A DNA stretch of 64,000 bases from Stratiolaelaps scimitus (lineage: Eukaryota; Arthropoda; Arachnida; Mesostigmata; Laelapidae), in contig JABWDB010000115.1 of NCBI GenBank assembly GCA_019614645.1, positions 23,505-87,504 of the forward strand, in the 5' to 3' direction. Below, one piece after another: positions 11,384-23,300 of this stretch. The position numbers and the translations under genes are program-made. The notes under the pieces are model-generated. The model was not told the DNA's origin, searched no databases, and saw only the letters and a program-made list of their open reading frames with translations. Positions within the stretch are counted from its first letter, which is position 1; every line of letters starts with the position of its first letter.

Positions 11384-12174
11384 AGCCCGGTTCATAAGTT
11401 CCCGCGCCTTTTTTGCCGTTTCCCTTTTCACTTTCGCCTGCTCCATTTGTTTACTTCTATATATGGCGTGGTATAATCGTATTCTACGGTGGAGGAAAAA
11501 TAGAATCAATTTGCGACTCCAAACATGGATGGCATTTTCGACGCCTGCTCTTCTTCGTCTTTCGCCGAGGCCAAAAAGCTGACATATGTTCTGTGTACGG
11601 TGTGGACTCTATTAGTGTAACGAGCGCTCAAGAGTGGTTTGCCAAGTTCAAATTTGGTGTTTTGGATGTGGAGGATGCGCCTCGTTCTGGCCAACCATAT
11701 TCATTTGATGATGACCGCCTCAAGGCGCTTCTGAAGGAAGAAGGCCGTCAAACAAGTCGGGAGTTGGCCGTTAAGATGGGGTGGAGCCACCCGACTATCG
11801 TCAGACATCCGTGGGTGTTGGCTTCCGCATTAATTGAGCGAAAAAAACTGATACACTAGGAAATGTTTGAGAATATAAAAAACGGTCAGCAAGGAGGTTT
11901 ATCCACTCCAGTTGTATCGAGTAAATCAAGTTATGCGCTAGAAAAGACCCGAGAAACAAGGCCAAGTCATTCTAGTGCACGACAATGCCAGGCCCTACAT
12001 AGCTAAAATCGTCAAGGAGGCTCTCCAAGTGCTTGAATGAGAGGTTCTTTTGCACCCACCGTATTCGCCGGACCTCGCCCCGACAGACTACCACCTTTGT
12101 AGGTTGTAAATAGTGGCGGAGTGTACATCTGAAATTAAACGGTTTGTATAGAGCGGGAACTTATGAACCAACCT
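11384..12174 (+). mobile_element. Internally deleted mariner transposon
   Basis: Terminal inverted repeats of about 22 bases (11384-11405 and 12153-12174) share ggttcataagttcccgc exactly. Ends sit in TA-rich sequence. Length is about 790 bases versus about 1.3 kb for an intact element. Transposase fragments: FRRGQKADICSVYG and QEWFAKFKFGVLDVEDAPRS (11560-11700), KALLKEEGRQTSRELAVKMG, then a jump to DNARPY (about 11979) and HPPYSPDLAPTDYHL (about 12055). The central catalytic region is deleted between about 11850 and 11930 and an in-frame stop precedes the last motif, so it is non-autonomous. Confidence 0.9.
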
Positions 12175-13284
12175 GATATATATATTTCGTGATGTGGGTC
12201 CTGCATCGATTTTAACAATAATGTGCGTCGCATGTTTATGTGGTTATTATGTGTAGAGACACAGGCAACACTGGATCAAGCCGGGTCTGCCATCGCACAT
12301 TTCGGTATCAAATATTGACCTAAAAACGCTATTTAAAAACAATTTGAAGTGCGTTATATTGTATTCAGCAGAATGTATGATATGATATACCCGTACGCTA
12401 GCTAGCTATTTCTGACTGTTTTAAGGAAGAAATTCTACCAGCAGTTTTGGATGAACTGCTTAACCCGAATGATTCTACCTATATCGATAATTTGGAATAT
12501 CGTAAGGTACATTGGAACGACATATTAGATGCTCAAGCAAGTTATTGACCTAAAATATGACGTCACTTTGGGAAAGGTATCATTCTGAAACTCAAGCTAC
12601 CGTTTAGTCTATGATCGCCTTACTTCAGTCGAAAGATTCGATCTATCTTCGATGAGGATGTTCTGCTTCATTGGTGCTACTTTCTTCTTCGGACATCTCA
12701 AGGTGAGAGTAAATAATTGCGAAATGGTATCGAACGGTGACGCGACAGTGTCCTCTGCTGCGACCACCGAGGTATCGCAGGCAGTTGCCGACGCCGATTA
12801 GCTGGTGACTGAAAGGATGAATAATTGGCCGTCAATTGCCCGACGACACACAGCAACTATAAAAATTGTTGCCAAACTGGCAGCTTTTAAGGTGGCAATG
12901 GAGTGGCGGTGTGGCCTAGGTGGCTAATGAGCATCTCTGTGATTGCGGTTGCCGTGCAGGATTAGCCCGTGCAGGAACAGAGGCTTGGAGGGAGACCACC
13001 CCTTCTATATGCACAGGAGGCTGTCTTCGAAATAAAAAAAGGCGATGAATAACTCCTACTACTGGCCAACACTACGATTCCTAGCGTGAGCCCCTCTCCT
13101 GGTAGATCCTTGTGAGGCAATGCTACAAACCGGCATGTCATAGAACGAAGACAGCCGAGGGTCAGCTATGGAAAATATATAAATGCCATGATTACGCCAG
13201 TAATCAGGGCTTAGGCATGGGTTTCCGTCTGGTGAAGAGGATGTCGACATCATGGCCTCTCAGGTCAATTACTTCATTCTTGAT
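12175..13284. other. Intergenic, no clear feature
   Basis: No coding region recognised. A stretch at 12911-12922 (tggcctaggtgg) resembles a Pol III A box but I see no matching B box, so I do not call a tRNA or SINE. Confidence 0.4.
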
Positions 13285-13423
13285 GAGACGTTGGCCAGGA
13301 TATCACGTTGTGCCCAGATCCAATGTGCTTTTCGGCCCACGCGCTTTCACCGAGATGATGGTCGCGTCTAGATGGAATGATCCTTATGCCTTGCTGCAGG
13401 GATCCTCCACTACCTGTTCAGAG

Positions 13424-13560
13424 AGTCAAGGCGTCACCTGTTGTGAACTTTGTTTTGAGGCGGCGCGTTCGCTGGCAGTTAGCCGAGATCACAGTAGTGC
13501 TAGGTTTCTTGGCTGTAAAATCAATAGTTGGAGATGTAATAGATATCATTGTTTGCGTCG
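13424..13560 (+). CDS. Candidate exon or short ORF end with hydrophobic segment
   Basis: After cctgttcag an open frame reads RRRVRWQLAEITVVLGF and KSIVGDVIDIIVCVG. In the duplicate (about 44942-45078) four of six changes in this frame are synonymous. The end reads gggtaagc here and gggtgagc in the copy: both keep a splice donor and both keep an in-frame stop. The family is unknown. It could be a membrane-protein exon or chance conservation in a recent duplication. Confidence 0.3.
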
Positions 13561-13989
13561 GGTAAGCTGAAGGTTTATCTGGAAGTATGTACAAATATTA
13601 AATATTAGACTCATTTAAGATGGTATTATGCCAAGTTTTGTGTGTCTGCAAAAGTCAAATGCATAGGGTCAGTTTCGCTCGATGCCTTAGGGACCTCCAT
13701 TCGTGTCCCGAGTATCGGCTTCATTTGGAGCATACTTTGATGCGGGGGTTGATAAGGACTATAAATTTCGTTACCAATACAAACAGATGTCCAACGCCAG
13801 AAATGCAATGTATTTTAACGGAATATAACCTCAGAATAAATAGTGGACTTCGAGCGGCTAATTTATCATGTAAATAATTCAGCCGTTAGGCCAACCACAC
13901 ATGTGACCTCATTCGCACACTTGTTTGAGGATTCGAATTCATTGTTATTGAGCCAACGGCTGTTGCGGACACTGACAACTAACCCAATA

Positions 13990-14072
13990 TGGAACTCTTC
14001 AAGCCTCTCAATCTTCCTTACAGGAATATATATAATAAAACAGAGAAGTTCCTTCGGTGGTCGCTTGTCAAT
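13990..14072 (+). CDS. Candidate initial exon of unknown gene
   Basis: ATG in good context (cccaatATGG) opens 28 codons, beginning MELFKPLNLPYRNI, that end at a strong donor (caat|gtaagt). In the duplicate (45534-45617) the frame, ATG and donor are kept: three changes are synonymous, one is Val to Ile and one is Glu to Val. It lies about 6.2 kb upstream of IR-B exon 20272 on the same strand and could be its first exon, but nothing ties them directly. Confidence 0.3.
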
Positions 14073-15079
14073 GTAAGTTTACCGCTTCTACATAACTCGT
14101 TAGATGCCAAATATTTTGTCGTATTCTTAATTAATTATTAATAACCCAATTAGCGGTTGAAGAATTTGAAATAAATTGTAGTAAGTCGGAGTCGCCAACG
14201 GAAATACGCACTCCTAAAGGTAACATACAACTGGCTCCTGCCCAACATACATTGTCTGTAGTAGACGGATCGTAGCCCTTTAACAAGGATACTGTTAATC
14301 AGAGGCTAAGCCGCTGTTTGTGCGAATTGCAGCGACGATGTATATATATATATATATATATCGCCTCGGGGCCATAGTCCTTAACCTCCCTTATTTTTTT
14401 GCTTTCTTTGTTATCATAATCCAACATGTCATCTGTAACTGGCATGTGGATACATCTATATTCAAGGCCTTGGGACCAAGGCAAGCCACGTTTCTTTCTT
14501 ATTACTTCGATTTACGTCATATTTAGAACACTATTAAATTGAAGAATTTTATATATAATAATGTGACGTAATTTTGTGAATCATTACAGTAAACCTTATT
14601 AGCTGGCGTCGCATAGTTACATTTGTATAATGGATGTCCTCGTAATAATTACTGTATTGAGGGCTCACACATTAATGCCTTCATAACAGCCGTTTTGGGC
14701 TTGATTCTACCTCCAATTTACTGCAAAGAACAAACTTACATAGTTTCTCACATTCACATTGTTTTTTGTATTTCTCACGGAAGATAAAATAACACGCAGT
14801 AAATTCGACACATTGACAAAATGAGGACTTTCTTCAAAAGATTTATTTATGGAATGTTATTGATCATCAGTTGACTCATGAACTTTAGACTAGATTGTAT
14901 TGGCTACTTATGCAGGCCAGATTTAAAATATCGTTTGTAAATTTAAACATAACCCCAAAGTAACGTAATATTGGGTTTTAAAATAATGAGGTTACATTGC
15001 CTTCTGAACGCGTGCTTAAAGGCCATAAACTTCAGCTGAACTTTGTAGATTTTACAGTGCAGCCTGTAGGGTTACGTGT

Positions 15080-15920
15080 AATTACGTGACATTTGAAGAT
15101 ACTTTGTTTTGCAAGGTGTAACAAGCTGTGATTATAGCGATAGCGTAATCTTTAAATTGCTTGAATTGATCCTTGAATATTAAGTCCACAAGAGTTTCGC
15201 ATATAGGTGTTGTGGTTGTATCTTTGAAGTGTTTTATGAGTCCGTTCCTTTCTGAGCTGAACATAGACCTGTTTCAAAAGTGTGTCTTACGTGGTCTACT
15301 AGTCCCGTGTTGCACGGAATGCATATGGATGAGGTTCTCTCTTTATAGAAACGGGATACTTTATAAAAGGTCGGTGTGTTGTGCCAGCGAGTAGGTATGG
15401 GAACCGTGCTTCTGTGGGTACCATTTTTTAATGTCTGCTATGGTCCTGGTTAATCTGGCTGGATTTGGTTCCATATGACGTGCCATGTCTCGTGGATTTT
15501 GCTGGGTTTTTCACAGGGATAAGGATTTCTTATGCTTTGTGGGAGGCATGTTCTAGGCCGTGTGGGTTAGGTTGTGTGTTATCTGTTCTAGTGTGAGGCG
15601 ATAGTGAAGGCAAGCGTGTGGACAGAGTTGAATAAACGTTGTTTCAATATTCGGCAGTGTACTACGGGTTAGTCTTGGGTGCCACAGTGATCTAATTTTG
15701 TAGCAGTGCTGGCTTTGTACGTTCGTCCATTGTAGGTCGTAGTCCTGTTTTTTAGATATGACCCCCATATGTGTCTTCAATTGGAGGACCTGTCTGCCGT
15801 CTGGAGGGCCAAGTCCATGGCATCCCAGAACACGGAGTTAAAGTCGCTTCTTTTGTCGAGTAGGAGCACCTTGCAGTGTGCCCTTGAGGTCGATTGGGTT
15901 TTCCTTTGTTCGTTGCCTAG
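15080..15920 (-). mobile_element. R1-like non-LTR relic, RT motif A and C-terminal part (copy 1)
   Basis: On the minus strand 15815-15876 reads CKVLLLDKRSDFNSVFWDAM, the motif-A region of R1/I-group reverse transcriptases. It is followed by SYLKNR and, near 15080-15390, a C-terminal part with CIPC...H-type residues. The RT middle (PQG and ADD motifs) is missing. It is the downstream half of an element whose upstream half is at 18940-20170. The two are separated by the plus-strand CR1-like insertion. Non-functional. Confidence 0.65.
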
Positions 15921-16069
15921 ATTCACAAATTTACGTATTATAGACTAAATGTACAAAAATGTAAATATTAATGTTAAGTCGTGTAAATTGTGGAAGGGTA
16001 GTGCTAAATTAAAAGTTACTGGTTTTGACAAAAGACTTTGCTGAATTGACAAGACTTTGTAACTTTGCT

Positions 16070-16320
16070 GCTATGCATCTTAACGCTGGGACGAGAGGAC
16101 TCAGAAAATTAGGGCAACTCGAAACGATTATTGACTTCCTGGAGGATGAGTGCTCTGGATGAGATGCGTTTGTGGGAAGTGAGACTTGGTTAAAAAAATG
16201 GTTATGGCAGCTTTGATGTTACTGATTTCAGTTTCATTTGGTCGGATCGGAAGGATAATAGGCAAAGTGGAGCTTGGGTGTGTATATTCGCACAGGCTGT
16301 GACATTCGTGATTCAGAGTC
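16070..16320 (+). mobile_element. CR1/Jockey-like endonuclease fragment (copy 1)
   Basis: Reads NAGTRGLRKLGQLETIIDFL, then FVGSETWLKK and, after small frame changes, a gapped SDRK...GAW tail. This is the start of an APE-type endonuclease of non-LTR elements (N-A-x-S-L, E-T-W-L). It is broken by stops and is cut at about 16320 by the GC-rich segment. Confidence 0.6.
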
Positions 16321-17285
16321 AAATAGCAGCGAAGCCGGAAACGCTCAGTAGTTTTCGCCATTGCGGTTCGCACCACCCTCTGGAAGACACCGATAGCTTC
16401 TTCCCCCAGCCCTGTCCAGTCCTGCTCGAGCATGCTGACCACCAGGAAACGATCCTGGTGGTCAGCATGCTCCGACGACCCCCACCCCCATCTGAGTCGG
16501 TAGCCCGCGACTCTCCGGTCCCCCAATCGAAGTGCCCCTGGTGCCTGTAAGAACTACACCCCAAGCTCATTTAGCAGGCTCTCGTCTGCTTCCGTCCCCC
16601 TTGTGCGAACGGCCCGTGGTGTCAATATGGACTGCTCCGTCCCCACCAGTCTCTGGATCAGCGTCGTGAGCCACTCCTTCCTGGCGAGCTGGAGCCAGGC
16701 CGCGGGGGCGTTTGCCCCTCGATTTCCCGATCGCGGCCGTGTGCACGGCCTCCAAGCAGGTGCACGTCTGGCGGTGGCGCCTGATGTCCGCGAGCTCTTC
16801 GAGCAGAGCACTTGTTTTTGTGGTTCGCAGGCTCCCCACAGTGGTCCTCCACAGTTCACCGCACTTATCCCAGGCAAGCTGGAGCCCCTTGCAGCTTCTC
16901 CGTCATGGACATCATCTCTTTGTTACATGAAGTAGCAAGGGGGGCGAGTGCCCCGCTTTGTCTTCGTAACTCCCGCAAGGAGTCCTCCATCACCGTGAAT
17001 TCGGCAGAGTCATCCCCGCCCTCCCCGCCATGAGGTGAGATCTTCCTTCGGGATATCCTGAGTGTCCATGACCTCGATGTCCTCCCTTGACGGCCCAGTA
17101 CGTCTTTCTTTATACGTATTCGTCGATGGGCGGGGGACGCCCCCTGCTTCTCGGCGCTGGGGTCGCCCATGGTCTCCACCAGCGGGGTTCTTCGTCCAGT
17201 TCGAGTGGCGCCGGCCGACAACCATGCCACCAGGGCGAGAAAACGAACCCAGAAACGAGAACCAGAAACCAAAACGAGAAATTGC
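16320..17285 (-). mobile_element. GC-rich insert of unknown origin with a 20-bp hairpin (copy 1)
   Basis: A sharply GC-richer segment than its surroundings, with several long open frames on the minus strand (for example 16554-16877, 16567-16839, 16865-17359). One frame contains LLEELADIRRHRQT, a coiled-coil-like run, so it may be part of a retroelement ORF1, but I cannot assign it. It interrupts the CR1-like element between its endonuclease and RT parts. Flanks share aaat(a/t)gcagcga, a possible target duplication. Confidence 0.45.
16428..16472. repeat. Perfect 20-bp inverted repeat (hairpin)
   Basis: Arms 16428-16447 (gagcatgctgaccaccagga) and 16453-16472, with a 5-base loop. Conserved without change in the duplicate (48173-48217) and its mirror (62001-62045). 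Confidence 0.95.
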
Positions 17286-17289
17286 AGCG

Positions 17290-18393
17290 ACCCTTCACTT
17301 TCACCAACCAACGCGCTGGCGGGTATGTGGCAGGAAATCGCGGATGCTACAGCGAACAACCAATTGTATCTGGGTGTTTTCCTCGATGTGTCTGCAGCTT
17401 TCAGTTGCCTTCGTCACTCATTTTTCTTACATGAGCTGGAGTGCCTGGGCTACCGGGCGAAGGTGGTAAACTTCTTTGGTTCATACCTCACTGCGAGAAG
17501 ACAGGCTGTAAAAAAAGATGGCTTCAAATCTTGTTGGCGGGTGATTGACATTGGCACTCCTCAAGGGTCTATTCTTGGTCCGTTCATGTTCTTCATTCTT
17601 ATCAACTTCATCCTATTAAAGATCTCAGCAGGGAATTATCGCAAGACAATTGCTTACGCCGATGACACAACTCTTTTGTTTCAAATTCGGCTTTGCCATC
17701 AATACCAACACAATTATAGTCTCCTCTTTTGGCTCACCTCAAAGAACTGTTCAAATGATTCCGATTCACCTCTACGGAATAACGCTCCCATGGACGGAGT
17801 CGGTAAAGTGTCTGGGCATCACCATGCATGAAAACCTCCGTCGGCAGAACCATATGGGCACGTTCTTGCCTAAATGTTACGCTGTGATAGCTATACTTAA
17901 CCGCCTTAAAGACCTGGGTATCCCGTTGGAAGGCCTGTTACGTGTCTATAACATGATGCTGATACCACTACTATGATACGGTTTATCGGTCTGGGGAGCT
18001 GGGTACAGAATGATCTTTCGTAGAGGAAACGTTGTTCAGGAGGCCCCAATCGAGCGTGTTACGCATACGCCGCACGGAGTCTGCTTCTGGCGTCATGAAC
18101 AAGTACGGGCTGGTTAAACTGAGAGTAAGGTACTACATCCACGTTGCGCTCTTTGCCTTTAAAATGTCGAAGGGAGTTACTCCCGGTGACATACTTTCCC
18201 GATTGTTCCTATGCGAAACAGAACGACCCGCAAGCCGACTGTATTCGTGACACCCTTTGCCATTAAGGAATCTAGCCGCCATACTCTTGCTTACCAACTG
18301 CCCATTGACTGGGGCATGCTTCCTGACGAGATTCGATCACTTTCCACGCCAAAAAAAAATTACCCTAAAAGCAAAATAACTTTTTGTAAATAA
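17290..18393 (+). mobile_element. CR1/Jockey-like RT relic (copy 1)
   Basis: Reads WQEIADA, LGVFLDVSAAFSCLRHSFF (motif A), GTPQGSILGPFMF (motif B), TIAYADDTTLLF (motif C) and, after frameshifts, the C-terminal tail KESSRHTLAYQLPIDWGMLP. The same family as the element at 35524-37065, whose RT shares FLDVSAAF, GTPQGSILGP and AYADDT. The 5' RT motifs are missing and there are at least three frame breaks. By homology this encoded the reverse transcriptase of a non-LTR retrotransposon. Confidence 0.85.
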
Positions 18394-18940
18394 TTTATAG
18401 TATATTGCTGAAATTGTTGAACATTTATACAATGTGGCAGATAGTCATATGTCACATTTCACAGAGTTGGCCCAAGGACAGAGCCTTGGGTCTCTCTCTA
18501 CTCCGCCCGTCATATTGAATCGAATGCTTAGAGATATATGGGGCTATGATCCTCCTTGGGTATGTGTAGGCCCCAGCGAAGCTAATCAGTCATTGAATAG
18601 GCCCCGCTACGTTGGGTTAAAGCATTCCTTATGTTTAGCATAACTGTTAGACAATGTGAGCGCAAGGGAAGGGGCTTCGTCCTCTGTTCTTTTGCCATGT
18701 CAAGAACATTGCGGATGGTAGTATGGGAAGAGTGTTCTCTCCGAAATCCATGAAAAGAGAGCTTTTAAATTTACATGAAGGCTTATTCGTCACTTGGTGG
18801 GTTGCCCGGCTTTAGGTTGAACGCAAGCCGAGCCCTTTCTCTGCTTCTTAGAAAATCTCTAGAGTCAAATAAGTATTCTAGCATGAACCAATAAACCAAT
18901 GAACATTTTCGAAATGCGAATGGATGGTCCCTAATGAAGA
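18394..18940. other. Duplicated non-coding spacer
   Basis: Matches 50112-50650 in copy 2 with few changes. A short open frame at 18434-18643 is not recognised. Confidence 0.4.
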
Positions 18941-20170
18941 TTTGACAACTTAGTCGGGAACTGAGTCCGCACCGGGAGATTTAAGGGATTTAATACGGTT
19001 AGGGGAACTAGTCTGATTTCTTCTTGTGTGCTTGGGGGAAGTATGATTCTCTTTAGCATATTGGGCGGGAACGGTTCTCCTTGATCTGTTCGTTCAATCG
19101 ATAATGGAACGTTTCATGTGCAAATTTTGGGTAAAATGCGAGGCGAGCAGCCTCTCCTGCGTCCTCTGGTGCTTCTATTAGGATCCAGTTGGGAGGTTTC
19201 GATGATGAAGGAGATGTAATAATGATCTATATTCGTTAGGTCACCTTTTAATTTTCGATCCTTTGACCATTTGTGGGATGGTTAGGTCTAGTGTGGAGGT
19301 GATTATGGACTGTTATTCATCTTGAATTTTACCCATCTGCCTTACATTGATAGCATTAGGCGTTCTGCACTCTGCAATCAGTAGTTGCGTGTCCCGAGCT
19401 TCCGCACTTGTAACTGAGTGGAAAAGATGGACTGGGAGTTAGATTTGCGTTCTCTCGGCGTTCCATTCTAAGGCAGTAAGACCCTTTCGTTCGCTCGACA
19501 GTCCATCATACCCGGATGGACCTTTGTCGTAGGTGGTATAAAGCAGAGAGTACGGGTGTGTTATAAGCTATGCCTTTGCGGAGAGAGAAAGGACGCACTT
19601 TGTTTTACGGCAGCGAATGACGCCAGGCGTTTGCCGTTTCTGTCCTTAACGATACGGTTAACTTCTCCTATCGCGATCTTCGTGATCCGTCTTATCTCTA
19701 TCCTGGATACTGCTGATCCACGGAGGTGTCTTACTTTCTTCCTCGGAAATATCTAGGGTGAGTGATGGGAATCTAGTTAGTGTAAGTTCCCATATATCGA
19801 TCCCAACACCTAAGGTTAGTGGTATGCCTATACTAACAGTCTAGGCATAATGACTGTGCTCTGTTATGCTTATGTAAGACCTCATAGAGGGACTTGGCTG
19901 CTTCATTGAGAATCTGATAAGAGGAATGTTTGAGTTGAACAATTCTCCAAGGAGTATTTTTTGTGCAAAGGGGATTTTCATTTTTGAATTGATGGGATTT
20001 TCATTGAATCTCTGTTTTGAATTGTCTCCTCAGTTTGGCATTAAGGGGAGCAGCTACTCGACAGTGTACTATCTGTGGCTGTCATAAAGCCCTGCATATT
20101 CGCGGTTGCTATGTTCTAGCTCCATACCTATTCCCCGGAGTGGCTTGAGATTTGAGCGAAGGTACATAAT
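18940..20170 (-). mobile_element. R1-like non-LTR relic, endonuclease-RT linker and RT start (copy 1)
   Basis: On the minus strand, about 18992-18952 reads RIKSLKSPGADSVPD, the RT-start motif (x-S-L-K-x-x-K-A-P-G-x-D) of R1/I-group elements. Preceding sequence back to about 20170 is the expected linker, full of stops. The endonuclease present in copy 2 (52350-53000) is deleted here at a breakpoint near 20150. Confidence 0.6.
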
Positions 20171-20271
20171 CGACTACTAATTATTCACCATAAGATGAGT
20201 TTCACCGTCATCATAAATGTATTTCACTGTTTTTTCTCCTGCCCATTTGTTAAGTTTCCTCCATTCGTCAG

Positions 20272-20355
20272 GAATCAGCGCAAAGGCAATGACGTAATTA
20301 TCAGGGGCCCGTATTCCGTTTTCGTCGAAGCCATTCAAGCGATATCCGGATATAG
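20272..20355 (+). CDS. IR-B exon: start of S1
   Basis: Acceptor ttcgtcag, donor tatag|gtaagt. Reads VIIRGPYSVFVEAIQAISGY, resembling the GP-x-x-x-x-x-E-x-I start of the IR S1 lobe. Joins in phase to the next exon (AG+A = Arg). No equivalent seen in gene A. Confidence 0.7.
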
Positions 20356-23300
20356 GTAAGTCAAAGCTTATGCAAATTTGTGCACTTTCGTAGGCATATC
20401 ATTATTTTCTATTATAATACTCCTTTGTGATGATACAAATCCATAGTAACAGCAATCCCCACTTTCGCAATAAACCTTTTGTTTGCAGAATATCGGTTGT
20501 ATCAGATAAGGATATGGACCACGGAGGTAAACTTAAAAATGGATCATGGACCGGTGCAATGGGTTTACTACAACGAAATGTATGTATAAGGAGTCCACGG
20601 TAACATATACATCAACAACTACGTACGCTGCTATAGCTACTATTTTCATTACCCACTGGTGTAGTACTATAGCTTTATATATATTATAGTATATGGCTTA
20701 AAAAGGTGTGGACGTAAATGAATCAACGTCAAAGCAGAAAAGAGAACTGTTGGCCAAGGTTGAGCTCTCAAAAAAATAGGCTACTTTTGAACTCCGTTCG
20801 GAGTGATTTTTGACACTAACAAAGCCGTCCAAAACTGTTTTTCGAGCTGACCCCCAATCTGGACGAAGCTGTCCAGATTGTCTCTAGGTGATGTCGAAAA
20901 ATTATCTGGGAGTTTCGTCCCTGTCCAGCGATGGCGCTTCTTTTCTGCCATCTTGATCGTACACTGATGAGTATTGGTTGCTTTGTTGTGTACAATGTAT
21001 GGAAGTGATACAGGGTCTATTTCTTCAAATGTGCAAGTGTGCAGAACAGTGTCAACTCTCACGTATATAAAAGAGCAACAACCGCGTGAAAATGAATTAA
21101 AGCCAATAACCGGTGAATGAAATGTCGGCATATATTAATTCGAAACTGTTAGTAAGTATTGTGGTTCGATTCGCACCGTTACATATTATATTTGCATTTA
21201 GGGGTCCGTCTTGCGGAGCAATGCTAAAAGCAGTACCGTGAGCGTTAAATGTTGGCTGAGAGTCAGCCCGAAACCTAACCAAACGGTAGGTATTCTGGTG
21301 GGAATTGTAACTAATGGCAGCCCCTTATTTGCCGCTAGACCCCTTCTAGACCAACTCTTGAATACTGCCGAATGGCTGAAGATCTCTGGGGACTCAACCT
21401 AAATTAGATGACAAAGAGAGTCACTTGTGGGTTGCAAAAGCCATCAGTACGGTATTATCTAGGTGATTATCTGGAACCTACGACCTCAACTTCAACTTCT
21501 CCATGTTTGTTTTGTATTTCACAGGAAGCTGACATATTTATGGGGCCTGGATCCATCGACGAGGACCGTTTTACCATAGCAGAAGAGCCTTACTGTGCAG
21601 TGACAAGTTTACGCCTGCTCTCCTGGACCCCATCTAAAGTACCCACATTTTCACAAATATCCATACGCAGTCATTAGGGGCGCCTGACTGCTATAGTTGG
21701 TTTATTTATTAAAATCGAAAAGTGGCAAAATTAGTTACTGCTTATGAGATATGCCATTGGATATTTTAAAATGATCGTGCTGATGCAACATGGTTTATCA
21801 AGCGCAGTTCTGTTCAAGTCATCTGTTTGTCATGATCCTGGTTGAGAATACAATAGATAGCAAGATAAATATGCTAATTCCCTATTTTTTCACTCTCGTC
21901 TGTTCAAATCAGCTCCACTTTGCACTGGCTGAAGGACAAATATAATAATTGGAAGTAATCGCATTCGTTCGCGGACTTCCAACTGTTAACTAATGCGTGT
22001 TATACGCGCCTGTGAGAAATCATACGTATCCGAATTGGTATTCTAAATAATTAATCATTCACTAGTATGTCTGCAAAAGAAATTCGACCACAGTTAATGT
22101 CCTGTCCTACTAAGAAATAAACATATCTTATAATACCTTTCTGGTTACATTTAACCACAGCGCAGCTAAAAGGAGCCACTGATTTTTGAAGGATGTTTGC
22201 TTTACAATGTCTCATCAGGTGGTCGACCCGTTCAACTTCATGTTTGCCTTTGATTTGGATGTGTGGCTTTCGCTTGCAGCATCCATAATTATGCTACCGC
22301 TCATTTGCTGGATCCTTCAAAGGTATCACTAAGAGAAAAGTAAAAATATATACATATATTTACTTACAAGCTCTTTAATCATTTGAAATACAGGAAGTAC
22401 GTAACTATCACCATGCTATTTTGATTACCGTACATTGCTAGAATTCATTCATTTCTATTCGTTTTGGATAAACAGGTACAATAATGGCATAACATAATGA
22501 TGACTAGTTCTTGCACGGAGCATATATTTCCGTGAACATCCTTTGTCGACAGCCAGCTTTGGTCCCCGAGGTAGATTCTGCTGCCCGAGGCGCAGACTTT
22601 TATTTTCTCTGGTTTCTCCCTATAATTTCCAATTCAGCTAAAACGTTTCCGATAAACCAGTTTAAATTTAGCCACGATGCACAATGGGCGCCCCTGGCTC
22701 CCCTGAGTTGGCAGACAAAAAATTCCCACGGTCACTGATCGCAACACAGAGGCGAAGGTAAATTCCTATGTTCCAGACTCCTTCCGACTCAGTAATCCAC
22801 CGACGCCGTGTATCTCAAACGTCTCGGATCCCATTTGCAGACCCACAACCTCTTCAGAAATCACAACCTCTTCCACGAGGTTGTGATTTCCCGATCAAAA
22901 TACTTGTTCAGATCTTACTCTCAGCCGTCGTGCTTTTGTGGCAGGCTTCGTTACTTCGGACGGTTGCCTTCCCAACGGCAATCCGGTCGCTCTTGCTTTC
23001 ACCTCAGTTCTTCATAGGCCTTCACTCGTTGACCTTTCGCGTCTTCGCGAGGAATTCCCCCTAGACGACGAAGGGCAAATAATATGCCCATGGAGACACC
23101 ATTCTTACCATACAAACTTAGCTAAGATTTATTTACAAAAGTCTTATTTATTTGATAGTAACGGCTTGCCCACCACGACGTCCTTTGTCCAAGCTCTTCA
23201 CCACCAAAAAGGGCTCACCACCGGACCTTCGTCATCGAAGTCCCGTCGGTGATGTCGACCACACCGAATAGAGCTTACTACGCCGCATGAATAGCGACGG

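Larger units (their letters stand above)
13285..21690 (+). repeat. Segmental duplication, copy 1 (pairs with 44807-55075)
   Basis: From about agacgttgg (13285) the sequence matches the block starting near 44807 in direct orientation, with scattered substitutions and indels, down to the IR exon at 21525-21638. The order of decayed retroelements and IR exons is the same. Copy 1 lacks a 187-base insertion (46523-46709) and about 1.27 kb of endonuclease-bearing sequence (51850-53115) that are present in copy 2. Confidence 0.93.

Noticed and set aside
12900..12980. A-box-like tggcctaggtgg as a tRNA or SINE head
   Set aside because: No B box at the right distance and no second copy seen.
14340..14362. 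(TA)n tract as a regulatory element
   Set aside because: Simple repeat with different length in copy 2 (45885-45915); behaves as a microsatellite.
21161..21177. tRNA-like B box (gtggttcgattcgcacc) as a tRNA gene
   Set aside because: No acceptor stem or A box around it; the downstream body marks it as a SINE.
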